Of a stretch of DNA of 64,000 nt, positions 26,401 through 34,827 are shown in pieces. The stretch comes from Gordonia liuliyuniae (GTDB lineage Bacteria > Actinomycetota > Actinomycetes > Mycobacteriales > Mycobacteriaceae). The notes below the pieces were generated by a model. That model did not search any database and was not told the origin of the DNA. It was given only the letters and a program-made list of their open reading frames with translations. The DNA is taken from assembly GCF_021739025.1 (NCBI RefSeq), contig NZ_JAKKOT010000005.1, positions 434,001 through 498,000 of the forward strand. The letters run 5' to 3'. Position 1 is the first letter of the stretch. Every line of letters begins with the position of its first letter. A program made the position numbers and the translations under genes.

Positions 26401-29400
26401 TCGAAGCCGCGGCGGCTCGCCTTACCCTGCCACCAGGTGGCGTGCTCGGCGACGGTGGACCCGGCGCCGCGCAGGCGGGCCACGATCACGTCGTGATCGG
26501 CGTCGACGACGTCCTCATCCTGGAGCCACAGCCGTGCGAGGTCCTCGCGGGCGCTGGCCCAGCGGTCGTCGAGCAGCACCGCGCGGTTCTCGTCGAACGT
26601 CGGGGTGACGGTGCGGACCCAGTCGGCGCCGAGCTCGTCACTGATGCGTTGAGCGGCGACGGCGTTCGGGTCATCGAGGACGTCACCAGCCGATTCGAGG
26701 TCGACGAGGCCGAGCTTGGCGAGAATCGTGTGCGCGGTGGTCGCCAGAACGCCGTCGGGGCCAGTCACCTGGTCGGCGAAAGCATCGAGGGCCGCGGAGT
26801 CGACGGCGCCGCCGCCCGACGACGCTGCCGCGGGCAGTTCGACGGCGATACCGCGCGCTGCACCGACCGACCGGACCGAACGGTCGATGAGCGCGTCGAG
26901 GTCGGCTGCCGTGGACACGCCGCCCTCGAGCAGGTCGCCGAGGTCGCCGCCGCGCACACTCGCGCCGTCACGGGAGCCGAGAGCGACTGCGACGAGTGCG
27001 TGCTGCGCCCAGCCTGCGCCCAGCTGCCAGGTGTCGGTGACGCGGTCGGTGATGTAGGCCTGCCGCTTGCCGGTGGGGCCTGCGACCTTGCGGATCTGGT
27101 CGCCGACGGCGTCGGTCAGCACATCGCCGAACGGCTTGTAGCCGCGGGCGAGCGTCTCGACGGTCGTCGCGAGGGCTCCCATGTCCGCTTCGGCTGCGCC
27201 GTCGATGGCGCCGAGACCGAGCTCGCCGCCGATGTCGAGGAGCAGCTGGTTGCGGCGCGAGGAGACGCCGTCGCACAACGACTCGATGGTGTCGACCGCA
27301 CCGATCTGCGTCGGCGTCATCTTGGTCCAGAGTGCGATGACGGCACGGACCGCATCGGCTGGGCCGAAGGCGATGTCGTCGGGGCGCGGGCCTGCGGCCG
27401 CAGCCGAGACGGGAGCCGCGACGACAGGTGCGGCAGCCGGTGCGGGCGCAGCGGCTTCGGCGGGCGCCTCATCGGCGACCTCGTCGTCGATCGGCTCGGG
27501 TGCGCTGTCGTCGGCGCGCAGCAGCTGCTCGTCCGATTCGACGTTGAGCACCTCGGTGACGGAGGCGCCGTAGGGTGCGAGTTTCAGGGTGTTGCGGGCC
27601 AGGCCGGTGAGGGTCGGCGCCGACTTGACGCCGACCTCGACGAACCGTTCGATGCCGAGACCGCCCTGTTCGACCGGCGAGAACAGAAGGTCCTGCGTCT
27701 CGATCCAGCGAACCGGGCTGGCGAACTGCCAGGCCAACAACTCGATGAGCATGATGCGAGCGAGTGCTGCCGGCTTCGCGGCCCACGTGTCCCAATCGGC
27801 GAGGACGGCGTCGAGCGGCTCGGACGGCACGAGGTCGGCGATCTCCTGGACGAAGTCGCGGCCCAGGTTGAACAGGCGCGGGACCAGGTTCGGAATGTAG
27901 TTCCCGACGAGGATGTCCGGGTCGATGACTTCGGGCAGCAGTTCGTCGAGCTTGCCTCGGAACTCGGGTACGCCCGCACGGAGCACCGTCGAGTGGAACG
28001 GCACGTCGATGCCCGGGACCAGGATGAACGCACGCTTGCCGCCGAACTCGGCGCGACGACGGTCGATCTCGGCCTCGAGCAGTTCCAGGCCGCGGACGGT
28101 GCCTGCGATCGCGTACTGGGAGCCGAGCAGGTTGAGGTTGACGACCTGTAGGAACTCGTCGTTCTCCTCGCCGATCGAGTCGACGAAGTTCTCGACGTCG
28201 TCGTCGGCCAGACCGAACTGGCTCGGCCGGATCGCCGCCAACCGGTAGTCGCTTCGGCCCTTCGCGTCACGCGGAACCAGGTGGTGCATGGCGCTGCCGC
28301 GCTGGAACACGACTTCGAGGACGGCTTCGAGGGGCAGCACGCCCGCGCATGCGGCGAGTGCGTTGTACTCGCCGACGGAGTGACCGCACGTGATGGACCC
28401 GTCGACGAAGGCTCCGACTTCACGGAGTTCGGCGATCTGCGCGACACCCAGCGTCGCCATCGCGACCTGCGTGAACTGCGTCAGGAACAGGACGCCGTCC
28501 GGGTGGTGGTAGCGCTCACCGCCTGCGACGAGGGTGGTCGGATTGTCGCGGACGACGGCAAGGATCGAGAAGCCGAGCGCCTTGCGCGTGTGCTTGTCGG
28601 CGCGGTCCCAGATCTCGCGGGCCGCAGCACTGCGCGACCGCGCGTCCAGGCCCATGCCCTTGCTCTGGATGCCTTGGCCGGGGAACGCGTAGACGGTGCG
28701 CGGCGCGTCGAGCAGCGCGGTCGCGGCCATGACGAGTTCGCCGCCGACCTTGGCGGTCACCTCGACGACCTCGCGGCCCGCATCGATGCCGACACGGTCG
28801 ACGCGGATGTCGACGGTGTCGCCGAGCCGGACCATGCCGAGGTAGCGGGCGGTCCAGCCGCGCAGCGCGCGCGGCGCCGGGACGGGCTGCGCGACGGATG
28901 CGGCGGTCACGACCTGTTGGGCGACGGCCGACAGCCACATACCGTGGACGATCGGATCGCCGAGGCCGGCCAGTCGTGCGGCGAGCGCGTCGGTGTGGAT
29001 CGGGTTGCGGTCGCCGGAGACGACGGCGAATCCGTTCATGCGGTCTGGTGCGGTGACCGTCGCCGAGCGCACGTGCTTCCGGGTGCCGGTGCGCTCGTCG
29101 GTGATCGCGCCGCCTGCGCGGACCGGGTCGGCGAGCGTCGCGTCGCCGATCCGGTTGCGGATCGCGAAACGCTCGACGAGTTGTGCGACCGGGGTCTCGC
29201 CGTCGGTGACGGTGACTTCGACGCCGACGACTCGGCCGACGTCGGCGTCGGTGACGCCGAGGCAGCGAGCGGTGACGGTCAGGTCGGTGTCGACGGTCGG
29301 CACCGTTCCGGCCAGCGTGATCGCGTGGTCGAGGTGGACGAGGTCGAGTAGGCCTTCGACGACGGGCAGTCCGTCGTCGGTCGAGGCAGCCCCGATGACG

Positions 29401-32400
29401 CTGAACACGGTCGGCCAGCAGGCGACGACGAGTGCGTCCGGCACTGCGGAACCGTTCGGCGACGACGGGGTGACCGCGCGCAGAGTGCTCGGCAGACTGA
29501 CGCTGGTGGCCCCGCTGTGGTCGGCGATCGAGTCGGCGTGCCACGAGACGGTGGCACGTGCGCTGGGAACGGTTCCGTCGGTGACGGTGAGCTGGCCGCC
29601 CGCGGCGACGGTGAGCAGGTCACGCATGGCGCCTGCGGCGTCGACGGTGGCAACGCGCGGGCTGCCGCCGTCGACGACTCGGAGGTCGCCGATGAACGGG
29701 ATGCGCAGGACGCTGCCGGAGACGGGCACGGTCAGGTCGAGTCGGATCTCGTCGTCGGCGGCTTCGGCGTCGGGGACGTATGCGATGACCGCACCGTTGG
29801 GATGTTCGGCGCGTTCGCCGTCGATGATCGTCCACTGTTCGCGGTCACCCAGGAGTGCGATCGGGTTGCGAGCCTGGCGGCCCGCCCACAGGACGTCCTC
29901 GGCTTCGATGAGAATGCTGAGCGGGCTCGACTGGTCGACGATGCCGCGCCGACGGCGGCCGGCGACCACTTCGGGTTCGGCGCCCACCGCGCGCAGGTCG
30001 GCGATGGTCTGGCTCTCGAAGCGGTTCAGCAGGTCGCCGACCGGCTCGTCGACGCGGGTGATGCCAGCGACGGCGACGGTGCCGGGGATGACGCAGACCT
30101 CGTCTGCCGGGTAGCGCGCATCGTGCGCCTGCCACAGCGAGTCGCTGCGCCACCAGCGCCGCACGTCCTTGTCGATGACGGGGACGAAGTTGACGGGTTT
30201 GCCGGGGGTCCGGCACAGCTCGAGGAAGAATGCGACGTCGGCGGGGTGCAGGATGTCGGCGTCGACTGCCGGGTAGTCACGGGTGAGCAGCTCGATGGCG
30301 GCGTACGCGTCGGTGACGGTGTCGCCGAACAGCGACTCGAACTCGCCGGAGTCCTGTTCGTGCATGCGGGCCTCGGTGCGGCGCAGCATGTCGACGAAGC
30401 GCGCCTGCCAGGTGATGTCCGCCCACGGGTAAGACTCCTCCGGCGTGCCGACGGCGAGTTCGGCGTAGCGGCCGAGCCATTCGCCGTACGTCATCTCGGC
30501 GACGTCGCCGAAGTACGGCTTGGCGGTCCGCTCCATCGCGGCGACGATCTCGTCGCGACGGTCGGCGACGGCGTCACCGTCGCCTGCGACCTCGTCGAGG
30601 AGCCTGCCGCAGCGCGACGCGGAGTTGTCGATCTCGTGGATGTCAGCGCCGAGTTGGCTGCGGCCCGACGCCATGCCGCCGGTCGCGTGGCCAGCGCCGA
30701 CCCAGTCCGGGCACCCTTCGGTGTCGACGAGGAGCTGCTTCACCTCGGGTGCGGTCGTCGCCTCCAGGGTCGCCATGGCGGCGGTCCCGACGAGGATGCC
30801 GTCGAGCGGCATGGCCGGGTAGTCGTGGGCGGTGGCCCATGCACCGGTCAGGTACTCCGACGCGCGTTCGGGTGTGCCGATGCCGCCGCCGACGCAGATG
30901 ACGACGTTCGGGCGTTCACGCAGTTCGCCGTAGGTGGCGAGCAGGAGGTCGTCGAGGTCTTCCCACGAATGGTGTCCGCCCGCACGACCGCCTTCGATCT
31001 GCACGATGATCGGGTACTCGGGCGTCTGGGCGGCGATACGGATGACGGCGCGGATCTGGTCGACGGTGCCTGGTTTGAACGCGACGTAGTGCAGGCCGGC
31101 TTCGGTGAGCTCGGCGACGAGGTCGACGGCCTCCTCCAGCTCGGGGATGCCCGCGGTGATGATGACGCCGTCGATCGGCGCTCCCTGGGCGCGCGCCTTC
31201 TGCACGAGTCGCTTGCCGCCGAGCTGCAACTTCCACAGGTACGGGTCGAGGAACAGCGAATTGAACTGGACCTGACGGTTCTCGTCGAGCAGGCCGGTCA
31301 GCTTGTCGACGTTGGCGGCGAAGATCTCTTCGGTCACCTGGCCGCCGCCCGCGAGCTCGGCCCAGTGGCCTGCGTTGGCTGCGGCGGCGACGATGGCCGG
31401 GTCGACGGTGGTCGGGGTCATGCCGGCGAGCAGCATCGGCGACCGACCGGTGAGTCGGGTGAATCCGGTGTCGACGCCGACTCGGCCGGTGGGCAGCGAC
31501 ACCAGGCGCGGCGCGAACGTCGACCACGCTGCGGCGACGGCGGGGGCGCTGCCGGGGACGAACAGGCTGCGCTGGCCGCGGCGGGTGGCTGCGGCGACGA
31601 CGCCGACGCCCTGGCCGCGGACGACCGACGCGGCCAGACGTGCACCGAGGTCGGCGGGCCCGAAGTCGAGGATCCAGGACGCACCGGACTCGACGACGTC
31701 GCCGATCTGGTCGACCCAGTCGACGGGGTCTACCAGGATGCGGGTGGCGTGACGGTGCGCGAACTCGGTGTCGATGCCGCACCGAGCGGCCCATTCGACG
31801 ACGAGGTCGACGGCGGACGCGAGGTCGGGGTGGTGGAAGGGGACGGTCACCGGCAGCTCGTCGAAGACCGGTGCGAACGGGTTCCCGCCGGTCCGCTTGG
31901 CCTTTCGATCGGCTGCGTCGGATGCGGCACGTGTCTCGCACAGCCGCGCGAAGCCCGCGAGGTGACGGGGTGCGCCGGAGACGACGACGGAGCGCCGGTT
32001 GTTGACGATCGCGACGGTCGGCAGACCGACGGCGCCCTCGGGCAGGCTCTGCGCGTACTCGGCGAGCATCGCGTCGATCTCGCGCGGCGCGACGCCGGAG
32101 ACGGCGACCATCGGCGAGACGCCTTCGTGGTGGCCGTCGGCCGAGCCCAGCAGGCCCGCGCGGCGCGCGACGAGGGTGGCGGCGGCGCCCATCAACTGAG
32201 ACACGGCGAGGAGTTCGGCGTCGGTGTGTTCACGCGGGTGCTCGGCGGTGCCGACGGCATCGATGGCGAGCAGGCCCTGCGAGTGGCCGATGACGGCGCT
32301 GGGCGGCAGCGTCTGGGTGTCGAGCCCCTGCTTGGCGAGGTTCGCGATCGCGGCGAGCTGGGTCAGCAGAATGCCGGGCAGTGACAGGTGTGCGCCTGCC

Positions 32401-32720
32401 AGCTCGCCGTCGGTCGGCACGGACTCCTCGGCGTCCAGGGCGGCCAGCCAGGTGAGGGGAACGAATCGATCGCTCCCCGCTGCGGCGAGGGCGTCCGCGA
32501 TCGGCGCCAGCAGATCGGCAGCGTCGGTGAGCACCGCGTCGATGACACGACCGAGGTCGGCGTCGGCGACGAGCTCGGCGAGGCTCGGCAGCCACGGCCC
32601 GCCCTGTCCGCCGAAGCTGATCGCGTAGCTCTCGCCTGCACCGAATCGGTCGATCAGACTTGCGGACGACTCGCCCGAGGCGGGGATGCGATTGCTTGAG
32701 CGGAACTGGTCGAGGGTCAC
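23463..32720 (-). CDS. fas: Type I fatty acid synthase, single multifunctional chain
   Basis: The 3085-residue chain carries all FAS-I activities in the mycobacterial order. They are acetyltransferase (GHSQG, Ser147), FMN enoyl reductase (from SPMLLAGMTP near 427), hotdog dehydratase (VHGMWLSAVAQQ near 1258), malonyl/palmitoyl transferase (CGHSVGEYNALAA, Ser1448), acyl carrier domain (GVSSRRNQLL, serines 1820-1821), ketoreductase (VVTGASPDS near 2133) and ketosynthase (ACATAAVS, Cys2737; later KSLTGHAKGG). It makes acyl-CoA for membrane lipids and mycolic acid synthesis. GTG at 32718-32720 (VTLDQFRSSN) has AGGAG six bases upstream; the 148 extra residues of the longer open frame are low-complexity and rejected. 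acpS overlaps the stop. Confidence 0.97.
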   Translation of the reverse strand: MTLDQFRSSNRIPASGESSASLIDRFGAGESYAISFGGQGGPWLPSLAELVADADLGRVIDAVLTDAADLLAPIADALAAAGSDRFVPLTWLAALDAEESVPTDGELAGAHLSLPGILLTQLAAIANLAKQGLDTQTLPPSAVIGHSQGLLAIDAVGTAEHPREHTDAELLAVSQLMGAAATLVARRAGLLGSADGHHEGVSPMVAVSGVAPREIDAMLAEYAQSLPEGAVGLPTVAIVNNRRSVVVSGAPRHLAGFARLCETRAASDAADRKAKRTGGNPFAPVFDELPVTVPFHHPDLASAVDLVVEWAARCGIDTEFAHRHATRILVDPVDWVDQIGDVVESGASWILDFGPADLGARLAASVVRGQGVGVVAAATRRGQRSLFVPGSAPAVAAAWSTFAPRLVSLPTGRVGVDTGFTRLTGRSPMLLAGMTPTTVDPAIVAAAANAGHWAELAGGGQVTEEIFAANVDKLTGLLDENRQVQFNSLFLDPYLWKLQLGGKRLVQKARAQGAPIDGVIITAGIPELEEAVDLVAELTEAGLHYVAFKPGTVDQIRAVIRIAAQTPEYPIIVQIEGGRAGGHHSWEDLDDLLLATYGELRERPNVVICVGGGIGTPERASEYLTGAWATAHDYPAMPLDGILVGTAAMATLEATTAPEVKQLLVDTEGCPDWVGAGHATGGMASGRSQLGADIHEIDNSASRCGRLLDEVAGDGDAVADRRDEIVAAMERTAKPYFGDVAEMTYGEWLGRYAELAVGTPEESYPWADITWQARFVDMLRRTEARMHEQDSGEFESLFGDTVTDAYAAIELLTRDYPAVDADILHPADVAFFLELCRTPGKPVNFVPVIDKDVRRWWRSDSLWQAHDARYPADEVCVIPGTVAVAGITRVDEPVGDLLNRFESQTIADLRAVGAEPEVVAGRRRRGIVDQSSPLSILIEAEDVLWAGRQARNPIALLGDREQWTIIDGERAEHPNGAVIAYVPDAEAADDEIRLDLTVPVSGSVLRIPFIGDLRVVDGGSPRVATVDAAGAMRDLLTVAAGGQLTVTDGTVPSARATVSWHADSIADHSGATSVSLPSTLRAVTPSSPNGSAVPDALVVACWPTVFSVIGAASTDDGLPVVEGLLDLVHLDHAITLAGTVPTVDTDLTVTARCLGVTDADVGRVVGVEVTVTDGETPVAQLVERFAIRNRIGDATLADPVRAGGAITDERTGTRKHVRSATVTAPDRMNGFAVVSGDRNPIHTDALAARLAGLGDPIVHGMWLSAVAQQVVTAASVAQPVPAPRALRGWTARYLGMVRLGDTVDIRVDRVGIDAGREVVEVTAKVGGELVMAATALLDAPRTVYAFPGQGIQSKGMGLDARSRSAAAREIWDRADKHTRKALGFSILAVVRDNPTTLVAGGERYHHPDGVLFLTQFTQVAMATLGVAQIAELREVGAFVDGSITCGHSVGEYNALAACAGVLPLEAVLEVVFQRGSAMHHLVPRDAKGRSDYRLAAIRPSQFGLADDDVENFVDSIGEENDEFLQVVNLNLLGSQYAIAGTVRGLELLEAEIDRRRAEFGGKRAFILVPGIDVPFHSTVLRAGVPEFRGKLDELLPEVIDPDILVGNYIPNLVPRLFNLGRDFVQEIADLVPSEPLDAVLADWDTWAAKPAALARIMLIELLAWQFASPVRWIETQDLLFSPVEQGGLGIERFVEVGVKSAPTLTGLARNTLKLAPYGASVTEVLNVESDEQLLRADDSAPEPIDDEVADEAPAEAAAPAPAAAPVVAAPVSAAAAGPRPDDIAFGPADAVRAVIALWTKMTPTQIGAVDTIESLCDGVSSRRNQLLLDIGGELGLGAIDGAAEADMGALATTVETLARGYKPFGDVLTDAVGDQIRKVAGPTGKRQAYITDRVTDTWQLGAGWAQHALVAVALGSRDGASVRGGDLGDLLEGGVSTAADLDALIDRSVRSVGAARGIAVELPAAASSGGGAVDSAALDAFADQVTGPDGVLATTAHTILAKLGLVDLESAGDVLDDPNAVAAQRISDELGADWVRTVTPTFDENRAVLLDDRWASAREDLARLWLQDEDVVDADHDVIVARLRGAGSTVAEHATWWQGKASRRGFDVHARLFAAIAEAAESTERGEFADDVAVVTGASPDSIAASVVGRLLGGGATVVATTSRLNSERLAFYKKLYRDNASADAALWVVPANLASYVDVDAVVDWIGTEQTENLGATTGVVKEAMTPTLLFPFAAPRVAGDLTDVGGRAELEMKVLLWSVERLIAGLGAIGADHDLDSRVHVVLPGSPNRGMFGGDGAYGEAKAALDALVTRWGAEESWGSRATLAHALIGWVRGTGLMGANDGMVAAVEAAGVRTWSTEEMAAELVALCSPAVREGARREPVIADLTAGLDPNIDLKALAAQAAPADSAVEDTAVEDTAVGGTAPVNPLVAALSAPARADLPTAHEWPAIEARPEDMVVIVGAGEVGPYGSARTRFEMEVDEKLSAAGVLELAWNTGLVTWEETPKPGWYDVESGDPVGEAEIADRYHDEVVARCGIRRYADEGAMVDNTSPLLESVFLDEDLTFTVPNEASARAFASADPERTRIVATESGDWSVTRLAGTEIRVPRRFELSRTVGGQIPTGFDPVRWGVSPDMAESVDRVALWNLIATVDAFLTAGLTPSELMRWVHPGLVANTQGTGMGGMTSMRSLYVDTLLGESKANDILQEALPNVVAAHVVQSYIGSYGAMIHPVAACATAAVSVEEGADKIRLGKALFAVAGGFDDLGIEGIVGFGDMSATADSAAMEAKGIDERRYSRANDRRRGGFVESAGGGTVLLARGDIAAQLGLPVLGVVAWAQSFGDGVHTSIPAPGLGALGAARGQASSPLATSLASLGVSPDDVAVVSKHDTSTRANDPNESELHERLAGAIGRGDGAPLFVVSQKSLTGHAKGGAAAFQLIGLCQVLRDGVVPPNRSLDCVDEKMAEYPHLVWPRETLRMGEKFPLKAGVLTSLGFGHVSGLIAVVHPEAFVASLDESARDGYRRAATARLRDGKQRLLSSMCGGDAAYQRPEGRRFGDGDEHTVESAVLLDPESRLAADGTYAR

Positions 32721-32770
32721 GGATACTCCTGATCGGCCGGTGTGCGGGAACGCGACCATCGTGGCACACG

Positions 32771-32792
32771 AACGTGAGGAAACCCTCACGTT
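32771..32792. promoter_or_regulatory. 22-bp palindrome upstream of fas, candidate regulator site
   Basis: AACGTGAGG, loop AAAC, CCTCACGTT forms a perfect 9-bp-arm inverted repeat 50 bases upstream of the fas start codon, on the template side of the fas-acpS promoter region. In mycobacteria the TetR regulator FasR controls this operon through inverted repeats in the fas promoter; whether this palindrome is that operator is inference. It could also form a hairpin in the fas leader. Confidence 0.55.
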
Positions 32793-32962
32793 TTGCGCGA
32801 CCCGCAGGTATACCCGCCAGTAGACCGAGGGGTAACCGAATCGACCTGCACAAAAAGTCGTTCTCGTGATTGTCGTCACACAATGTCCGCTGGTCAGCCA
32901 CTCGCGCGCACCGCCGACGCGCCTGACAGCGCGCTCGGTCCGCTGCTGTCTAGACTCCACGT

Positions 32963-33394
32963 ATGACTGTCGACGCATGCGTCTTCTGTGACATCGTCGC
33001 CGAGCGCGGGCCGGCACACGTCGTCTACGCCGACGACGACGTCGTCGCCTTCCTCGACCGTGCACCGATCGCGCGCGGCCACACGCTGGTGGTCCCGCGC
33101 CGACACTCGTCGGGCCTGTCCGATCTGGACCCTCGGTACGGCACCCCCCTGCTGGCGGCAGCACAACGAGTCGCGAACGCGCTCAAGGGGACCGAGTTCG
33201 GAGCCCACGGCGTGAATCTCGCCCTCAACGACGGGCGGGCCGCGATGCAGACGGTGTTCCACACGCACGTCCACGTCGTTCCTCGCCGGTCGGGTGACAA
33301 GCTGACGTTCGCGAAGGGGCTCCTCACCCGCCGCGCGGGCGACCTTGAGACCGTTGCGGCACAACTCCGTTCGACGATCGCAGCGCTGCCGTGA
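32963..33394 (+). CDS. HIT-family protein (histidine triad)
   Basis: The 143-residue protein has CVFCDIVAE with a CxxC at the N-terminus, VAFLDRAPIARGHTLVVPRR near residue 35 and the histidine triad HTHVHVVPRRSGD near 100, which includes the catalytic histidine. HIT enzymes hydrolyse nucleotide conjugates such as Ap4A or AMP-lysine. The gene is divergent from fas and its TGA overlaps the GTG of the sirtuin gene, indicating an operon. Confidence 0.9.
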   Translation: MTVDACVFCDIVAERGPAHVVYADDDVVAFLDRAPIARGHTLVVPRRHSSGLSDLDPRYGTPLLAAAQRVANALKGTEFGAHGVNLALNDGRAAMQTVFHTHVHVVPRRSGDKLTFAKGLLTRRAGDLETVAAQLRSTIAALP

Positions 33395-34131
33395 GTTCCG
33401 CGGACCTTCGTCGAGCGCGCACCTTGGTCGACGAGGCGTCATCGATCGTCGTGTTCACCGGCGCGGGCATGTCGGCCGAGAGCGGGATCCCCACGTTCCG
33501 TGACGCGCTCACGGGGATGTGGGAGAACCACGATCCGATGTCTCTGGCGTCTCCAAACGGCTGGGCCGCCGACCCGGACCTGGTGTGGGCCTGGTACGCC
33601 GACCGGGCGGCCCAGGTGCGGGCGGTGGCCCCGAACGCGGGGCACCGGGCGGTCGCCGAGCTGGGCCGACGTCGCGGAATCTCGACGTCGGTCGTCACCC
33701 AGAACGTCGACGATCTGCACGAGCGAGCCGGCAGTGCCGTCGCGAGCCATCTGCACGGCAGCCTGTTCGAGCCCCGGTGCGAGGGCTGCGGGCGACGCGA
33801 GTCCCCGAACGTCTCCGTCGCGACGCCCCGGCCGTCGTGCCCGTTGTGCGGGGCGTCGGTCCGGCCCGGAGTCGTCTGGTTCGGCGAGTCGCTGCCGTCG
33901 GGCGACTGGGGCCGCGCCGAGGCCGCTGTAGACGCGGCAGATCTGATGATCGTGGTCGGCACCACCGGGGTCGTCTATCCGGCGGCTGAGCTGCCCGAAC
34001 GTGCGGCGGCGGCGGGCGTTCGGGTGATCGAGGTGAACCCTGAGCCGTCGGCGGTCACCCGGTCCGCGACGGTGCGGCTCGCCGGTACCGCCGCGCGAAT
34101 ACTCCCCGACCTGCTGCGGGCGCCACTGTAA
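33391..34131 (+). CDS. cobB: Sir2-family NAD-dependent deacylase
   Basis: The 246-residue sirtuin has the NAD-binding motif VFTGAGMSAESGIPTFR near residue 22, TQNVDDLHERAG near 103, the catalytic His in HLHGSLFEPRC and two CxxC zinc pairs (CEGC, CPLC). WYADR near residue 69 supplies the Tyr-x-x-Arg pair that marks sirtuins active on negatively charged acyl groups, so desuccinylase or demalonylase activity is possible. It uses NAD and so connects to the NAD salvage genes at the right end of the window. The GTG overlaps the HIT stop as GTGA. Confidence 0.92.
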   Translation: MSSADLRRARTLVDEASSIVVFTGAGMSAESGIPTFRDALTGMWENHDPMSLASPNGWAADPDLVWAWYADRAAQVRAVAPNAGHRAVAELGRRRGISTSVVTQNVDDLHERAGSAVASHLHGSLFEPRCEGCGRRESPNVSVATPRPSCPLCGASVRPGVVWFGESLPSGDWGRAEAAVDAADLMIVVGTTGVVYPAAELPERAAAAGVRVIEVNPEPSAVTRSATVRLAGTAARILPDLLRAPL

Positions 34132-34184
34132 GATCCCGGCGGCAGACGACGAGCGTCCTGACGGACGACGATCCAGTCAATAAA

Positions 34185-34198
34185 TCAACATCCGTTGA
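34185..34198. promoter_or_regulatory. Candidate TetR operator
   Basis: TCAAC-ATCC-GTTGA is a short inverted repeat in an A/T-rich patch ending 20 bases upstream of the ATG of the TetR gene at 34219. Its location fits autorepression; nothing else supports it. Confidence 0.35.
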
Positions 34199-34218
34199 AA
34201 TAAGCGTACAATGGAGAC

Positions 34219-34809
34219 ATGGTCGACAAGTCCCCCCGCCGCCCCGGACGCCGGACCGGTGACTCCACCGCCCGTGACGACATTCTGCGCGCCGCGCAGA
34301 ACCTGTTCGGACGCAACGGGTTCAAGAACACGTCGATGCGCTCGGTAGCCACCGAGGCAGGCGTCGACGTCGCGCTTGTCCCCTACTACTTCGGGAGCAA
34401 GCACGGGCTGTTCGTCGCCGCCCTCGAAGTGCCCATCGATCCGGCCGATCAGATCCTCCGAGCGACCGACTGCCCGCGCGACGAACTCGGCGAACGGATG
34501 ATCACCGAGTTCACGGGCGTCTGGGAGGGCAACGAGACCGGGAGTGCGATGCAGGGCCTGCTGCGCTCGGCGATCAACGACGAGAGCACGCCCAGCGCGT
34601 TCGCCGAGTTCGCCTCGTCCGAGATGGTCCCGCTCGTCGCGCAGTCGACGGACGTCTCCGTGGAGACCGCGCGCATCGTCGTCAGCATGCTGTTCGGCGT
34701 CGCGACGATGCGCTATCTCCTGGGGGTACCGCTGTTCGCCGACCTCACCCGCGACGAAGTCATCGCGCAGTGGGGACCGCGGATCCAGCAGGTCATCGAC
34801 GGGGACTGA
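34219..34809 (+). CDS. TetR-family transcriptional regulator
   Basis: The 196-residue protein has a standard TetR DNA-binding domain: STARDDILRAAQNLFGRNGF followed by NTSMRSVATEAGVDVALVPYYFGSK near residues 37-60. The C-terminal part resembles the TetR_C_17-like fold with a Pro/Met-rich dimer face. It is monocistronic, convergent with deaD, and preceded by an A/T-rich promoter region with a small inverted repeat. The regulated genes are unknown. Confidence 0.85.
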   Translation: MVDKSPRRPGRRTGDSTARDDILRAAQNLFGRNGFKNTSMRSVATEAGVDVALVPYYFGSKHGLFVAALEVPIDPADQILRATDCPRDELGERMITEFTGVWEGNETGSAMQGLLRSAINDESTPSAFAEFASSEMVPLVAQSTDVSVETARIVVSMLFGVATMRYLLGVPLFADLTRDEVIAQWGPRIQQVIDGD

Positions 34810-34827
34810 CCGGACGCCCCGGCGGTC

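Noticed and set aside
25131..28151. 1006-codon open frame on the plus strand opposite fas
   Set aside because: It is the antisense of the FAS-I gene in GC-rich codon usage; the translated protein is Arg/Asp/Gly-rich without any domain.
29517..32384. 955-codon plus-strand open frame opposite fas
   Set aside because: Same reason: an antisense shadow of the ER, AT and DH regions with no family resemblance.
32721..33164. N-terminal extension of the fas open frame by 148 residues
   Set aside because: The added residues are Arg/Gly-rich low complexity, overlap the HIT gene on the other strand, and a well-placed AGGAG lies before GTG 32720, where family members begin.
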